Shown: positions 9,370-19,391 of the stretch, in pieces | Numbering within the stretch: the stretch's first letter is position 1 | How the letters are laid out: the number at the start of each line of letters is the position of its first letter | Origin: Thraustochytrium sp. TN22 | Taxonomy: Eukaryota > Sar > Bigyra > Thraustochytrida > Thraustochytriidae | Assembly (NCBI GenBank): GCA_013306675.1 | Contig: JABLUY010000359.1 | Coordinates: forward strand, 1-27,927 | Reading direction: 5' to 3' | DNA length: 27,927 nt | Notes under the pieces: generated by a model | Seen by the model: the letters and a program-made list of their open reading frames with translations, nothing else | Database searches by the model: none | What the model was told of the DNA's origin: nothing | Position numbers and translations under genes: made by a program

Positions 9370-9384
9370 ATCATGGTTCATTCA

Positions 9385-11241
9385 TCACACATCGAGGGAC
9401 TCGGGCCGCGAAACAACGGCGGTCTGCTTTGGGGTGGGCTCCCTGGCGCGCCAAGGGGCGCCCTGGGTGCGAACAAAGGGTGCGCTGATCCTGCTAGCGC
9501 TGCGGTCCATGAAGAGCGAACCGGAGCGCTCGAAGTGGTAGGCTTGCACAAAGTCAGCAGCGCTGTTGCGCCACTTCTTGACATGCTTTGACCTCTTGAG
9601 CCAGACGTAGAGGCCGATGAAGATGGCGACGAAGACGCCGGCACCCACGCCGGCCGCAATACCGATGGTCATCGCGTCGAGGCCCGTCCCAGAGCCACTG
9701 GAAGTGTTCGAGTTAATTGGGGCGAGACCCTGCGGGGCCGGATCCTGCTCGGTGCGCGAGAGGACCTGCGGCGGCGCGGCGCCCATGAAGCCGAGCACAG
9801 GCTCGATAGCAGCATCGATGGCGGCGCGCAGGCGCGCGCCGTCGGCAGCCGAAATGAAGGCCGCCTTGATGTTGATGGCAAGTTCGTCGGAAGACATGGA
9901 GATGAGGCTGCCGGCAACGTCGTCATCGTAAACGACCATGCCGCCGGCGCCGGCGGCCGCCAAATTGGCGGCCTTGGTCGCAAAGTAGCAGTCACCGCGG
10001 CTCAGGAGGACCACCTCGTTGGCGGCAAAGGTCTCCGTGAGCGCTTCGCAGCCCAGGCCGTCGATGTAGCGCCAGGTGATGGGCTCCGGCGTGCCGTAGC
10101 CCGAGAGCTCGATGCCAAAGGCTGCCGCGCTGTAGTTGAGCAGCTCGTCAGCAAAGACAAGCGCCGGTGGGAGCGGGCGGCAATCCGCCGGCAAGCTTTC
10201 ATCATCGGAAGCCGGGCAAAAGCCCCCTGGGCACAGGTAGCCGCGCGAGTAGTTGGCATCAGGTTGCTGGATGGTGTACGGCGTGGTCTCGGTGCAGGCG
10301 CCGTTGCTGGTGGCGAGAAAGTCGGCGCAGTAGTCTCTCTCCTCGATGAGCGTGAGCTCTCGGCAGAGCTCTTCGCGGCGGTAGCGCTCGTTGAACTGAA
10401 TGCGGCCATTGTAGGTAGGATTGTCGTAGTCCATGATACCGCCCGTGTTGCCCTGGCCGTCCTCGAAACTGTGGGACATGCCGAAGCTGTGGCCGAGCTC
10501 GTGCGCGTACGTGATCCACGTCTGCGAGCTCATGGACGTGACGGCGACGTTGAGCCCGGTCGAGTCGCAGACGGTGGCTGCGCGAGGCTGCGTCGAGGTC
10601 GGCTCTTGCACCCAGGCGACGCCGACCGTGCCGGGCGCCGGGAAGCAGTCCGTGAGAAGCGCCCAGTGGCCCTGTGGCGCGAGGCCGGTCGATGTCAGCA
10701 CGTCGTCCAGACGCGGGCTTCCGTCCGCGGGCTCCCCCAGCGTATTGATGTCGTCCGAGGACAGGCTGCTGCTGAACTCCGACATGGCGTACAGCGGCTG
10801 GATGATGCCGCAAGCCTGGTCCGACTCCGAGCACGTCGTCACGGACGGATCAATGGAGCACACGCAGCTCGTGGAGGACGGGCATGAGACGCCAAGATCA
10901 TTGGAGGGTGATGCCTCGAAGTAGCTCAAGTAGAAGCTGTTGCTCGAGTCCTTGTCGAGCGCACCCGTGACGAGAAGGATCTGCGCCACGCGGACCTGCA
11001 CATTGACCTGATAGTGGTACACCATGTTGGTCGAGGCGATGATGGCCTCGATGGCGCGGAGCGCGAGCGTCTCGTCGAAGTCGTAGCTCGCCATGAAGCC
11101 GACGTCCGCCACGATGCCCTGCTGCAGGTAGTGCGTCACTTCCATATTCGGATAGCACCCGGTCCACAGTTTGGGTGGCTCCTGATAAATCTGCTGCGCG
11201 TTGCGCAGTGCCCGGCGTGCCAGGTCGTCTTCCGAATCGCG

Positions 11242-11303
<62 letters not shown>

Positions 11304-12009
11304 GGCCGCGGTCAAGTCCATCGTCGAGCGGGTGCGTGTGCGTGCCGAGGGCGCCGGTCGCAAAGGGCGAGGCGGCCACGTGACTGCCGCTGGCGCTGGT
11401 GCGCGTGGCCGCCCGCGCGGCGCTCAGCACGTCCCTCCCTTGGGCGTCAAGACGCACGGCGCCGCACGAGCCGTGGCCCGTGGCGAGCGAGCGGCGCGCA
11501 AGCACGTGGTCGTGCGGGTCGAGCGCGCCGAGCTTGCGGCGTGTCGTGGCGTTCAGGTACCTTTCCACCATAAAGTACGGCTGCACGTGCACCACGGTCG
11601 CGTTCGCGTGATAGGCGCGCACCACGTGCACAGCGCCCTCGGCAAGCTCTGTCGCGACGACCCAGCCGTCCTCCAGGTGGCGCGAGAAGGACGCGGGCGT
11701 GTGCAGCGTCTCGCGGCGGCGCACGCCCCCCTGCGCCGACGAGAACACGGCCGTCTCCTCGTCCAGCCCCGCGGCCGCCGGCCCGAGGTCCTCATACACG
11801 TGCAGCACGCCCTGGTCGTCCTCGAAGCGCAGCGCCGCGGCGGCCCCGTCGTGCGCCACGTCCAGCCGCACGCCCAGCGCGCGCTCGTGCCTGTCCTCCT
11901 CCGCCTGCGCGCCGCCCACGCCGCGCGCCGTCGCGCCCGCCGTCACGCCGCCCAGCGCGGCTGCCGCGCCGGCGGCCAGCGCCAGCGCGCGCGCCAGCGC
12001 GTGCCGCAT
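9385..12009 (-). CDS. Membrane-anchored metzincin metalloprotease with PA domain
   Basis: An 874-residue ecto-protease. A signal peptide is visible at residues 1-28 (Arg then an Ala/Leu-rich core). The propeptide-like region contains 20 consecutive Ser (237-256). The zinc site HELGHSFGMSH (503-513: His503, Glu504, His507, His513) is the long HExxHxxGxxH metzincin form, with a plausible Met-turn at GGIMDYDN (Met526). Spacing resembles reprolysin-like (M12B/ADAM-type) enzymes rather than gluzincins. A Cys-containing linker is followed by a protease-associated (PA) domain (about 615-735) with RGDCYFATKAANLAAAGAGGMVVYDDD. A transmembrane helix (about 781-803) ends in the basic stop-transfer LKRSKHVKK, followed by about 65 cytosolic residues. 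The start is the first ATG of the frame and begins the signal peptide directly. The exact peptidase family is uncertain; substrates are unknown. Confidence 0.9.
11242..11301 (-). repeat. AGC trinucleotide run encoding 20 Ser
   Basis: Eighteen pure AGC codons flanked on each side by AGT on the minus strand (GCT repeats on the plus strand). They encode Ser237-Ser256 of the metalloprotease. Confidence 0.95.
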
Positions 12010-13792
12010 CTTGAGGCGGGCCGCCGCCCCGCGCCCTGCCGCGCCGCGCCGCGCCGCGCCGCCCGCGCGCGCTCGCCGCCCGCGCCGCGCGTCGCGTCGC
12101 CGCCCGCGCCCCGCGCCGCTCCGGTTGGCGCTCTGCCGCGGCTTCCTCCCTTGCTCGCGCGCGCGCGCCGCGCCCGCGAGCGCAGCGGCGCAGCCGGACA
12201 CCGCGGCTGTGAAGGAATGAATGAACGAGGCCGCCGCGCGTGCAGCCGGCGGCCGCCGCCGCGCGCGGGCAGCCCGGCCTGCCGCGACGCCGGCCGAGCC
12301 GAGCCGAGCCGAGCCGCGAGCGCGCGAGCCTTGCCAGCCGGCGAGAGAGAGTCCTGCGCTGGCGGCGCCGGCGGCACGCGGCGCCGCCGCCGCGGCGCGG
12401 CAAGCCCGGGAGGTCAGGAGTGACCTGGGCTAGCTGCCCGCGGCCGCGCCGCGGCCTGCCAGTGCCAGCGCCGCAAACTTGGAGGCCGTGGCGGGTCTCC
12501 GCTCGGGCGCAGCGCGGCGCAGCGCGGAGGGGCGGCTTGCAGGATTGCCGCTTCCCAGGGAGGAGACGAGCGCGGGCGACGTGGAGCGGAGCGAAAGGAG
12601 CGAGGGAGATGACTCCTACCCGGGCGAGCTGCGCAGCAAGCAGCCCGAGACAAGCGCTCTTCGCACCCTTCCAGCGTGACGCGGATGAAGGTTGGCGGCT
12701 GGCAGGGCTGGGAAATGGGAAGACCATGTGGCTTCTTCTTCTTCTTCTTCTTCTTCTTCTTCTTCTTGTCGCCTGTCCTGTTCATGTTCGTCCCGAAACT
12801 GGCCGCCGTGATCTGCCGAGAGATGACGTGATGCAAGCCCCGGCGCCGCCTGGCGCCGCCGGCGCCGCAGGCTGCCAGTGCCAGTCACGGTGGCCGGGTG
12901 GCGGCTCAGCTAGCAGAGTGTGCTGCCAGTGGGACCGGACTCCACGAGGCGCCGGGCTTGACATCGGAAACTGGACCAGCCATGAATAACGACAAGACTG
13001 GGAGGTACACGGACCTTCCAATCTCTTCACCGCGCCACGGCAGTGCGAGCGTAGGAAGCGAACCACTGGCAGGCTGCAGCCTAGCCAGCTCGGTCCGCCG
13101 TGGATGCAGTTCATCGACTTCCTTGCGATGCGCTGCCAGTGCGCGCTTGAGATTGCCGCCATCATGCCATGATGCTCTTGCTCATTTCCTTGCCGCTGGC
13201 GCGCGACGGCAGCGCGACGCTGGCGGCGCCTGGATCCACTATGCAAACGTTCCTTGGCGGGCCGCAACAGGCAAACCATAATACGAAGAGCAGCCCTGCT
13301 CTGCACAGCTCTCGGCGCGCTTCGAAGCCCACGTACATTCATTCGTTCATTCATGGTCAGATGCGCAGCCCCGGCCCGCGCCGAAGACCTGGCAGGACTG
13401 CGGCGCCGAGCGACGTCAGGTTCTTCATGTTGTTCCTTGTGTTGAACCTGAGCAGGGTTTACCAAACGTTGAAGCTGGTGACGGGCCTGACGGCTGGCCC
13501 GTGACCGGTGACGGCAAGGCCGCACACGGGGATGCTCGAGGGTCACCCCGCTCGTTGACAGTGATGATGAGAGCGCCAGTGATCATGAGTGACGTGCGCT
13601 GGTGTCGAGAGCGCAGCGGCCAACAGTCGCTCGACATCCATCGTTTGTTTGAAGCGGAATTGCAAGCAACCTGAAGGCAAAGCGCTTGGCAAGGCGCGCG
13701 GCGAGGGCGGGCGGCGAGCGCGGAGCGGAGCGGCGCGCGGCAGGGCGGCGCGCAGCGCGCAGCGCGCGGCGCGCCGGGCGAGCGGCGCAATC
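12010..13792. other. Long divergent intergenic region
   Basis: These 1,783 bp separate the divergent protease (-) and J-domain (+) genes. They are very GC-rich next to each gene, with GCCGA repeats near 12293-12320, and include a (CTT)12 microsatellite, scattered GGCGCCGC clusters near 12840-12870, and a less GC-rich centre. Open frames here show no steady codon bias, no domain and no supported start. It is presumably two promoters and 5' UTRs; nothing else is recognised. Confidence 0.5.
12732..12767 (+). repeat. (CTT)12 microsatellite
   Basis: Twelve perfect CTT units in the divergent intergenic region. They read as poly-Leu or poly-Lys in spurious frames. Confidence 0.95.
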
Positions 13793-16012
13793 ATGAGCAG
13801 ATGCGTCGCGGCGGAGCGGCTGCGCGCGCTGGCGGCCGAGGTGGAGGCGACGCAGCGCAGCCAGAGCGCGCGCACGAACGAGCTGCAGCGGCGGCTGGCG
13901 CAGCGTGATGGGGAGCTGGAGGAGGAGCAGACGCTGCTGTACGCGGAGCGCGAGCGAAGCCGCAAGCTGGAGCGACGCGTCAAGGAGCTCGAGGAGGAGC
14001 TCAAGACCGCGGCCAACAGCACGCGCGAACGCGAGCGCGCGCAGGCGCGCGAGATCGTGGCGCTGCGCTTCGAGCTCGCGCAAGCAGACGCGCGCGCGCG
14101 CCGCGCCGTGCGCGAGGCCAGGGCCGCCAAGACCGCGGCCGGCACGGCGGAAGAGGACGGCGCTGGCGGCGCGAACCCAACCACCGCGGCGGCGGGGAAC
14201 GGGGAGCTCCTGGAGGGGAGCGGGCTGGAGATGGCCGCCGCCAAGGGCCTCGAGAACGGCGCGGACGACGGCGTGCTGGCGGAGCTGCGCGAGGACGTGA
14301 TGCTGCCGGAGAGCTTCGTGAGCGCCGCGCAGCGCGGACTCACGGCCGTGCTGCGCAGCGTGCTGGAGCCGCAACCCAACGAGAGCCGCGCCGCGGACCT
14401 GCGCGAGATCCTCGGCCGCGCGCTCGTGGAGGCCGTCGGCCTGGGGCCCGCACAAATGAGCACGGTCAAGCTGCTGCTCGAGCAGGGCGCCGACGTGAAC
14501 CAGCGCAAGGCCGCCGGCGAGGGCGGCCGTTCCGCGCTGCACGTGGCGGCCGCCAAGGGCCACAAGGAAGTGGTCTCGCTCCTGTTGTCGCAGCCCAACG
14601 TGCAGCTGGACTGCGTAGACTCGCACGGCCGCACGCCGCTGCACCTGGCGGCGCGCCTGCGCAAGGCCGACGCTGCGCGCCTGCTGCTGCGCAAGGGCGC
14701 CGACCCGGACCTGCGCGCGCCCGACGGCCGCACGGCGCTCGACATGGCGCGCAGCGCCTCCGAGCAGGGCACGCAGTGGTTCTCGCTGTCCTTCTCGCCC
14801 ATGAGCATCACGCAGGTCTTCGAGAACCCGTCCGTGCGGTTCTGGAACGCCTCCGCGCTCGGCCTGCGCCTCTACCGCGCCGAGGACTGGGCGCGCTCGC
14901 ACGAGCAGTTCTCGCGCGCCGTGCGCATCGCCGAGCAGACGCCCCAGGTGTCCAACCCGCGCGACCTCTCCCGCCTGCTCTACAACCGCGCCAAGGTCGG
15001 CATGCGCCTCGGCGAGCTGCTCCAGGCGCTCAGCGACAGCACCGAGGCGCTCGTGCGCGACGCCGACTACCGCAACGCGCTCGAAGTCCGCGCCGAGTGC
15101 CACTGGAAGCTCTTCGACTTTGACCGCGCCGTCGCCGACTACGACAAGCTCTGCGAGATGACCAGCGCCGCCAACGATGACGAGGAGGCCGCCCCCGTCG
15201 ACGCCGGGGCCCGCCTCGAGCAGTTTCGCGCCATGCGCGACCGCGCTCGCAAGAGCCGTGCCGCCAGTCACTACGCCGTGCTTGGCGTCAGCCGCCACGC
15301 CACGCCGGCGCAGATCAAGCGCGCCTTCCGCACCTGCTCCATTCGCTGGCACCCGGATAAGCACAGCAAGTCCGACGAGGACGCCTTTCGCGCGCGCCTC
15401 CAGTTCCAGCGCGTCAACGAGGCGCGCGAGGTCCTCCTCGACTCCAACCGCCGCATCATCTACGATGCCGAGCGCCGCCGCACCACCTCCCCCTTCGGCT
15501 TTGGCAGCTTCCGCTACAACTCCTCCGACGACGACTACGACGACGAGGATGATGATGACGACGACTACGGCTACGACGACGACGACGACACCCGCGCCGG
15601 CCCCGCCGGCTCGCGCCGCGCCAAGGCCAAGGCCGACGGCCTCCCTTGGCTCAACGAGGACGACTGCAAGCCGCTCGCCGAGGCCAAGGCCAGCTACCTG
15701 CAGCGCCAGCTCGAGCGACAAGCAGAGGAGGTCGAGCGTCAGCGCGCCGAGGAGGAGCGCTTGGCCGCCCAAGCCGCCGCCGACGCCGCTGCCACCGTTG
15801 AGGCTCTCCGCAGCAAGGCCGCGGCTGCCGACGGTGACGACGACAACGACGCCACGCATCATGACACCGCCGCCAAGAGTGACGAGAACCCAAGCGGGAA
15901 CGAAGACGAGAACAACGGCGCCGACGCTTCGGACCGCCCGGAGGACACCTCCGAGGAGGACGGGCTCGACGTGGACGCCGTCGACTTGGAGGACGATGAC
16001 ATGGACCTCGAA

Positions 16013-16066
<54 letters not shown>

Positions 16067-16483
16067 CAGAGTGGTGGAATGGACGTGGAGGCGCTCGCGG
16101 ACCTTTACGATCAGATGATGAACGGTGACCTCGCCAGCAAGGATAGCCATGACCCGACGAGTCAGCTCTTCGCCAAGCTCATGTCTGCCCACAGTGGCGT
16201 ACCCTTCGACGCTGACAACGACAACGACACCGCGATTGGAGAAGGGGTGAGGTTTAGCAACCTTTTTGGTGACGGCAGCTCAATGGCCAAGATCCTCAGG
16301 GCCGACCTTGCTGAAGCTGCACAGCAGGGCAACAGCAGCAGCAGCGACGAAGCCAGTCCGCGCAGCGAGACTGGTCCCAACGCACCTGCCTTTTCCCCCG
16401 GCGCCACCTCCTCCTCCTCCACCTCCGGTGCAGCCAAACGGCGCAACCGTCGCAACCGTAAGCGTCCGGGCGCCACGGCCTAA
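13793..16483 (+). CDS. Ankyrin-TPR-J-domain co-chaperone
   Basis: An 896-residue multidomain protein. A charged coiled coil spans about residues 5-115. Three ankyrin-type repeats lie at about 220-320 (STVKLLLEQGADVN, SALHVAAAKGHKEVV, TPLHLAARLRKADAARLLLRKGADPD). TPR-like helices at about 350-455 resemble those of DNAJC7/TPR2 (DLSRLLYNRAKVGMRLGELLQAL). The J domain is at about 492-563, with HYAVLGVS (493-500) and the HPD motif at 520-522 that triggers Hsp70 ATP hydrolysis. The rest is acidic and disordered, with 18 consecutive Asp (741-758), Glu/Arg-rich helices, and a basic end (KRRNRRNRKR). The likely role is recruiting clients through the ankyrin and TPR repeats to Hsp70; TPR plus J is a known pairing, the added ankyrin block is less usual. 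The start is the first ATG of the open frame. No signal peptide is present, so cytosol or nucleus. Confidence 0.93.
16013..16066 (+). repeat. GAC/GAT run encoding 18 Asp
   Basis: Eighteen consecutive Asp codons, mostly GAC with two GAT, in the acidic tail of the J-domain protein. The plain GAC run makes slippage likely. Confidence 0.9.
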
Positions 16484-17929
16484 ACAAGCAAACAACCAAA
16501 CAAGCGAGCAAGCAAGCGCGAGTCGAGAGGAAGTGTTCAACAACAAACAAGCCATGGCCGAGCCACTCGGACTGCTGGCCGTGACCAACCGTGTTGTTGG
16601 TTGGGTTGGTTACCCATGTCACCTGGCGCGGCACGCCGTGCGTGCTGTGTCCTGCTTATTCCGGACGTCGGTGCGAGTCAGCGTGGGCTGCCCCAGCCCT
16701 GCCAGGCGCGAGCGAAAGCGCGTGCCTTAAGCTAAGCTAGCCTAGCCCAGCCTCGCACGTGCTCTGCTCTCCTCAGCAGGCGTTTCTTTTCATCCGCGGA
16801 CACTTCGTTCTATGCCACCACGTACTCAGCCTCTCGAGGCCCACACTTATGTACCTGTCTGCGTCTTTTGTATTCACTCCTTGAGAGGGACTGATTGAAT
16901 GAATGATTGAGTGGACAAATCTTCTTCCTCCGTTGGCGCTCGAGATCGAGAAGGAAGCTCTCGGGGACCGGCGCGCCTCAGAGGCCGCCACGCTCCACGA
17001 AACAGCCAGCTTGCACGCTGTGCAAGGCCGCTACGCCGAGGAATCGTGGCCAATTGCTGCGATGAACTCGAGGCCGCCTGCCACGCCAAGAAATTAGCGT
17101 AGTTCGGCTTGTGAACAGTGAGGCTTGCGAGGTCCACGTTGCGAGGTCCACATCATTCGCGAACTCGGCCGGAAGGCCACGCAGGCGTTGCAGCTGGCGC
17201 TCGCCTTAAATTAAAAAATGACAGGCGACCTGATGATGATTCCGGCAAGTTTGTGCGGCCGCTCCTGCTCAGAGGCAAGCTGACCGACCGTGATGGGCTT
17301 GGATGTAAACAAGTGGACTCACTCGTTTGATCAAGATTGGCTTGTCACGGTACAGTTGCCGGGCCCAGAAGAAGTCCTGCTCCCTGCAGACATACAAACG
17401 AGAAGAGTACGATGATTGCTTGCTGCTCCCATGGCGTCGCTGACTAGTGCTCGGTCTGGCGGGACGAGCTTTGCAGTGGTTTGCTCGTTGCTGCGGTGCG
17501 CACCCATGCTAACCAGTCGCCAGATGCGCCACATCGTGCGATAGTGCCGGCTGACGACTTTCCCTTCTTCTTGAAGAGACTCGCGCCCCACGACGACACC
17601 GCCGGCGGACCTCTGAAACCTTTGCTGCGCGTGTCAAGCTGGCGCACGCCTCCACTCTGCGCTGGGTGCCGACCGAGCCGCTCCCAAGTGGCGGGGGAGT
17701 GTCTACGTTGCTGTAATGTAGTGCGAAGTGAATGAACGGCAGGTGGGTAGGTCGGCCAGAGCGGAGCGCCAAGGTCGAAGCTGTTTCCGTCGTTCCAGAT
17801 CGCCGGGTTATCTCGGACGCGGTCCAATCGATGTTCAAATGCACAATAGATGCCTAGCAGCCCTGATACGCGAGATTTGCGGCGCAAGAGCTTTGAGAGC
17901 GGCTGGAAAGCCCGCTTAAAGTTTTTGGC
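16484..17929. other. Intergenic region, no gene recognised
   Basis: About 1.4 kb after the J-domain gene. It starts with a CAAGCAAACAACCAAACAAG-type 3' UTR and is less GC-rich than the genes. Frames at about 17444-17887 (-) and 17481-17735 (+) are open, but their codons do not show the G/C-ending bias of the real genes and no domain is visible. I see no supportable gene. Confidence 0.45.
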
Positions 17930-18260
17930 TTAGAATCAGTTTTGCTGCGTCTAAGTTTTCACCTTCAATTTATAATTTAAATTGCAAATTATTCAATTTT
18001 ACAACAATATTATCACAAAAAATAAAAGTTCGGAAATTCAAAATCCTGAATTTCAATTTTGAAATCAATTTTACAATGTCTCTATAAATTTTTTCTGTTT
18101 TGAATTTTTTTGTAGTGTCCAATCAATTCCTTTCGTATCGCTTGAAATCATCTTTGAGAAAAAAGGCTTCGTTCTTTCGATAGAAGCCTTTAATCAAACG
18201 ACAAAGTGCTGGATCCAAACGAGAAGAGCATAATTTATTGGTACGTATCACCAAATTTGG
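17930..18260. other. AT-rich island with inverted repeats
   Basis: A sharply bounded AT-rich block in otherwise GC-rich DNA. By direct count 41 of 180 bases in 17941-18120 are G or C (23%). It contains short inverted repeats: GAAATTCA (18033-18040) with TGAATTTC (18047-18054); TTTCAATTTTGAAA at about 18051; AAAGGCTTC (18162-18170) with GAAGCCTTT (18183-18191) around a 12-nt loop; and the palindrome CCAAATTTGG near 18252. No coding frame or tRNA is seen. Possible identities are a centromere or replication-origin element, an organelle DNA insertion, or a transposon remnant. The sequence alone does not decide. Confidence 0.85.
18162..18191 (+). repeat. 9-bp perfect inverted repeat (hairpin)
   Basis: AAAGGCTTC and GAAGCCTTT flank a 12-nt loop (GTTCTTTCGATA). 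The stem is GC-richer than the island around it. A run of A precedes it but no long T run follows, so it is not a typical Pol III or bacterial terminator. Confidence 0.8.
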
Positions 18261-18328
18261 AAATACCATAATTTGTGAGCCATCACGCGCTCACGGGCAC
18301 GTGGAGCACCTGGCAGCTCCGCGTGATG

Positions 18329-18757
18329 TCATCCAGTTTGCAGGCTACTTACAAAGATAAAAGGTTCCTTCCAGGAGCGCCCAGAGTGAACCTCATCTCC
18401 CCGAAGCAAATTGGCCTCCTTGCATAGCCAGATCCTAGCAAGAGAGCATCTTAGTGGATTCTGAATATTGGCCCGCGCAAGCAACCGTAAATCAGGTCCA
18501 AGAACCTCATCAATGCACCAACTCTCAACCAATGTCAGACTGGATGCTCGGCGAGCTCGGGTAGGCGGTCAAAGGGCCGTTCTCGTCTGTCCCTTGCCCT
18601 GCAGCCTGGGCCAGGTCGCGGCGCTGCAGGAGCTGGCGAGCGCCTCGCCGGTGGTGTTGCGCACGATGCCGTTCTTGCCGTCGTACTTGACCTTGAGTGC
18701 CGGGACTTGCTGCCTGTCAATCCAACGAAAGGGATCTTCGCTCCTAGCGATTTTGCA
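18329..18757 (-). pseudogene. Broken open frame beside the AT-rich island
   Basis: On the minus strand one frame is open from just after a TGA at 18758-18760 to a final stop near 18329, interrupted once by a TGA at 18569-18571. The upstream part (62 codons, no ATG) has nearly all codons ending in G or C across YDGKNGIVRNTTGEALA, which is the bias of real genes here. The downstream part (CIDEVLGPDL, ARANIQNPLRC, ARIWLCKEANLL) looks protein-like but uses more A/T-ending codons. I do not recognise the product. It may be a decayed gene or element fragment, or an exon of an unrecognised gene; chance openness is possible at this length. Confidence 0.35.
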
Positions 18758-19391
18758 TCATGGGTTCGAGCTTCGCCACGCTTGCAAGAGCGCAAGAGAC
18801 GCTGACATCCAGCAGCGAGGTTGGCATCCCTCCCTCCCTACCTACCACCCATGAGCGCTGCTTCTTCTTCAGGTGTGTGAGGCTGTGTGTGCAGAGCTGC
18901 ACCTCGACGGAGCGATGATCGAGCTGTGTTGCCGCGTAAGCGAAGGGAAATGCTCAGAAGTTGCTGCTTTGATACCGTGGCGAGGGCCCGCCCGGACGGT
19001 GCACTTGCACGTGCCAGACAGCAGCTTGCGCATATCAGCACGATCCAGCAGGAGTCAACTGGTCAATCTGTGACCTGTGCAACTCTCCGCGATTGTTTTC
19101 TGCCTGATTCTGGCCTGCCCGCGGTGACCAATTCGCCTCACAGCGCTCGCCATCTTGCTCATTTGCGCCACAAGGAGAGAAGAAGAACACGGTCGATCGC
19201 GTCGCTCGCGAATGCAACGCGGTCGCGCTCAACAAGCGTTGCTCCCATCGATTGCTGTTGCTCCACGCGTGAGGCTCGGAAAGTCGAGCCTGGCTGTTGT
19301 TGGATGGACAAGCCGTGCAGAGAGAGAAAGAAAGAGCACGCAAGCGCACGCAAGCAAGCAAAGAAGCAAGCAGTCCGCGATCAACAGCGCA
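18758..19391. other. Upstream region of the sirtuin gene
   Basis: Mixed-composition DNA leading to the sirtuin. The last 80 bp are purine-rich (AGAGAGAAAGAAAGAG, then CAAGCAAGCAAAGAAGCAAGCAG), as expected of a 5' UTR. An earlier in-frame ATG at 19212 exists. No other gene is seen. Confidence 0.45.

Larger units (their letters stand above)
9001..9384. other. Convergent intergenic region with short tandem repeats
   Basis: The 384 bp between the stops of Beclin (+) and the protease (-) contain TGACAGTGAG at 9099, a candidate poly-A signal at 9191, and two short tandem arrays next to the protease stop. No gene is seen. Confidence 0.6.

Noticed and set aside
13583-16192. 869-codon minus-strand frame opposite the J-domain gene
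   Set aside because: Val/Gly/Ala-rich shadow; poly-Val is the reverse of the Asp run. The plus strand has clear domains.
17444-17887. Possible gene on the minus strand (147 codons)
   Set aside because: Codon use is unlike the real genes, no domain is visible and overlapping frames on the other strand are equally open.
18751-18785. GGGTTCGAGCTT as a Pol III B box or tRNA
   Set aside because: No matching A box, cloverleaf stems or T-run terminator nearby.
19155-19391. Longer sirtuin N-terminus, including an ATG at 19212
   Set aside because: The stretch is purine-rich without coding bias or homology; kept only as an alternative start.
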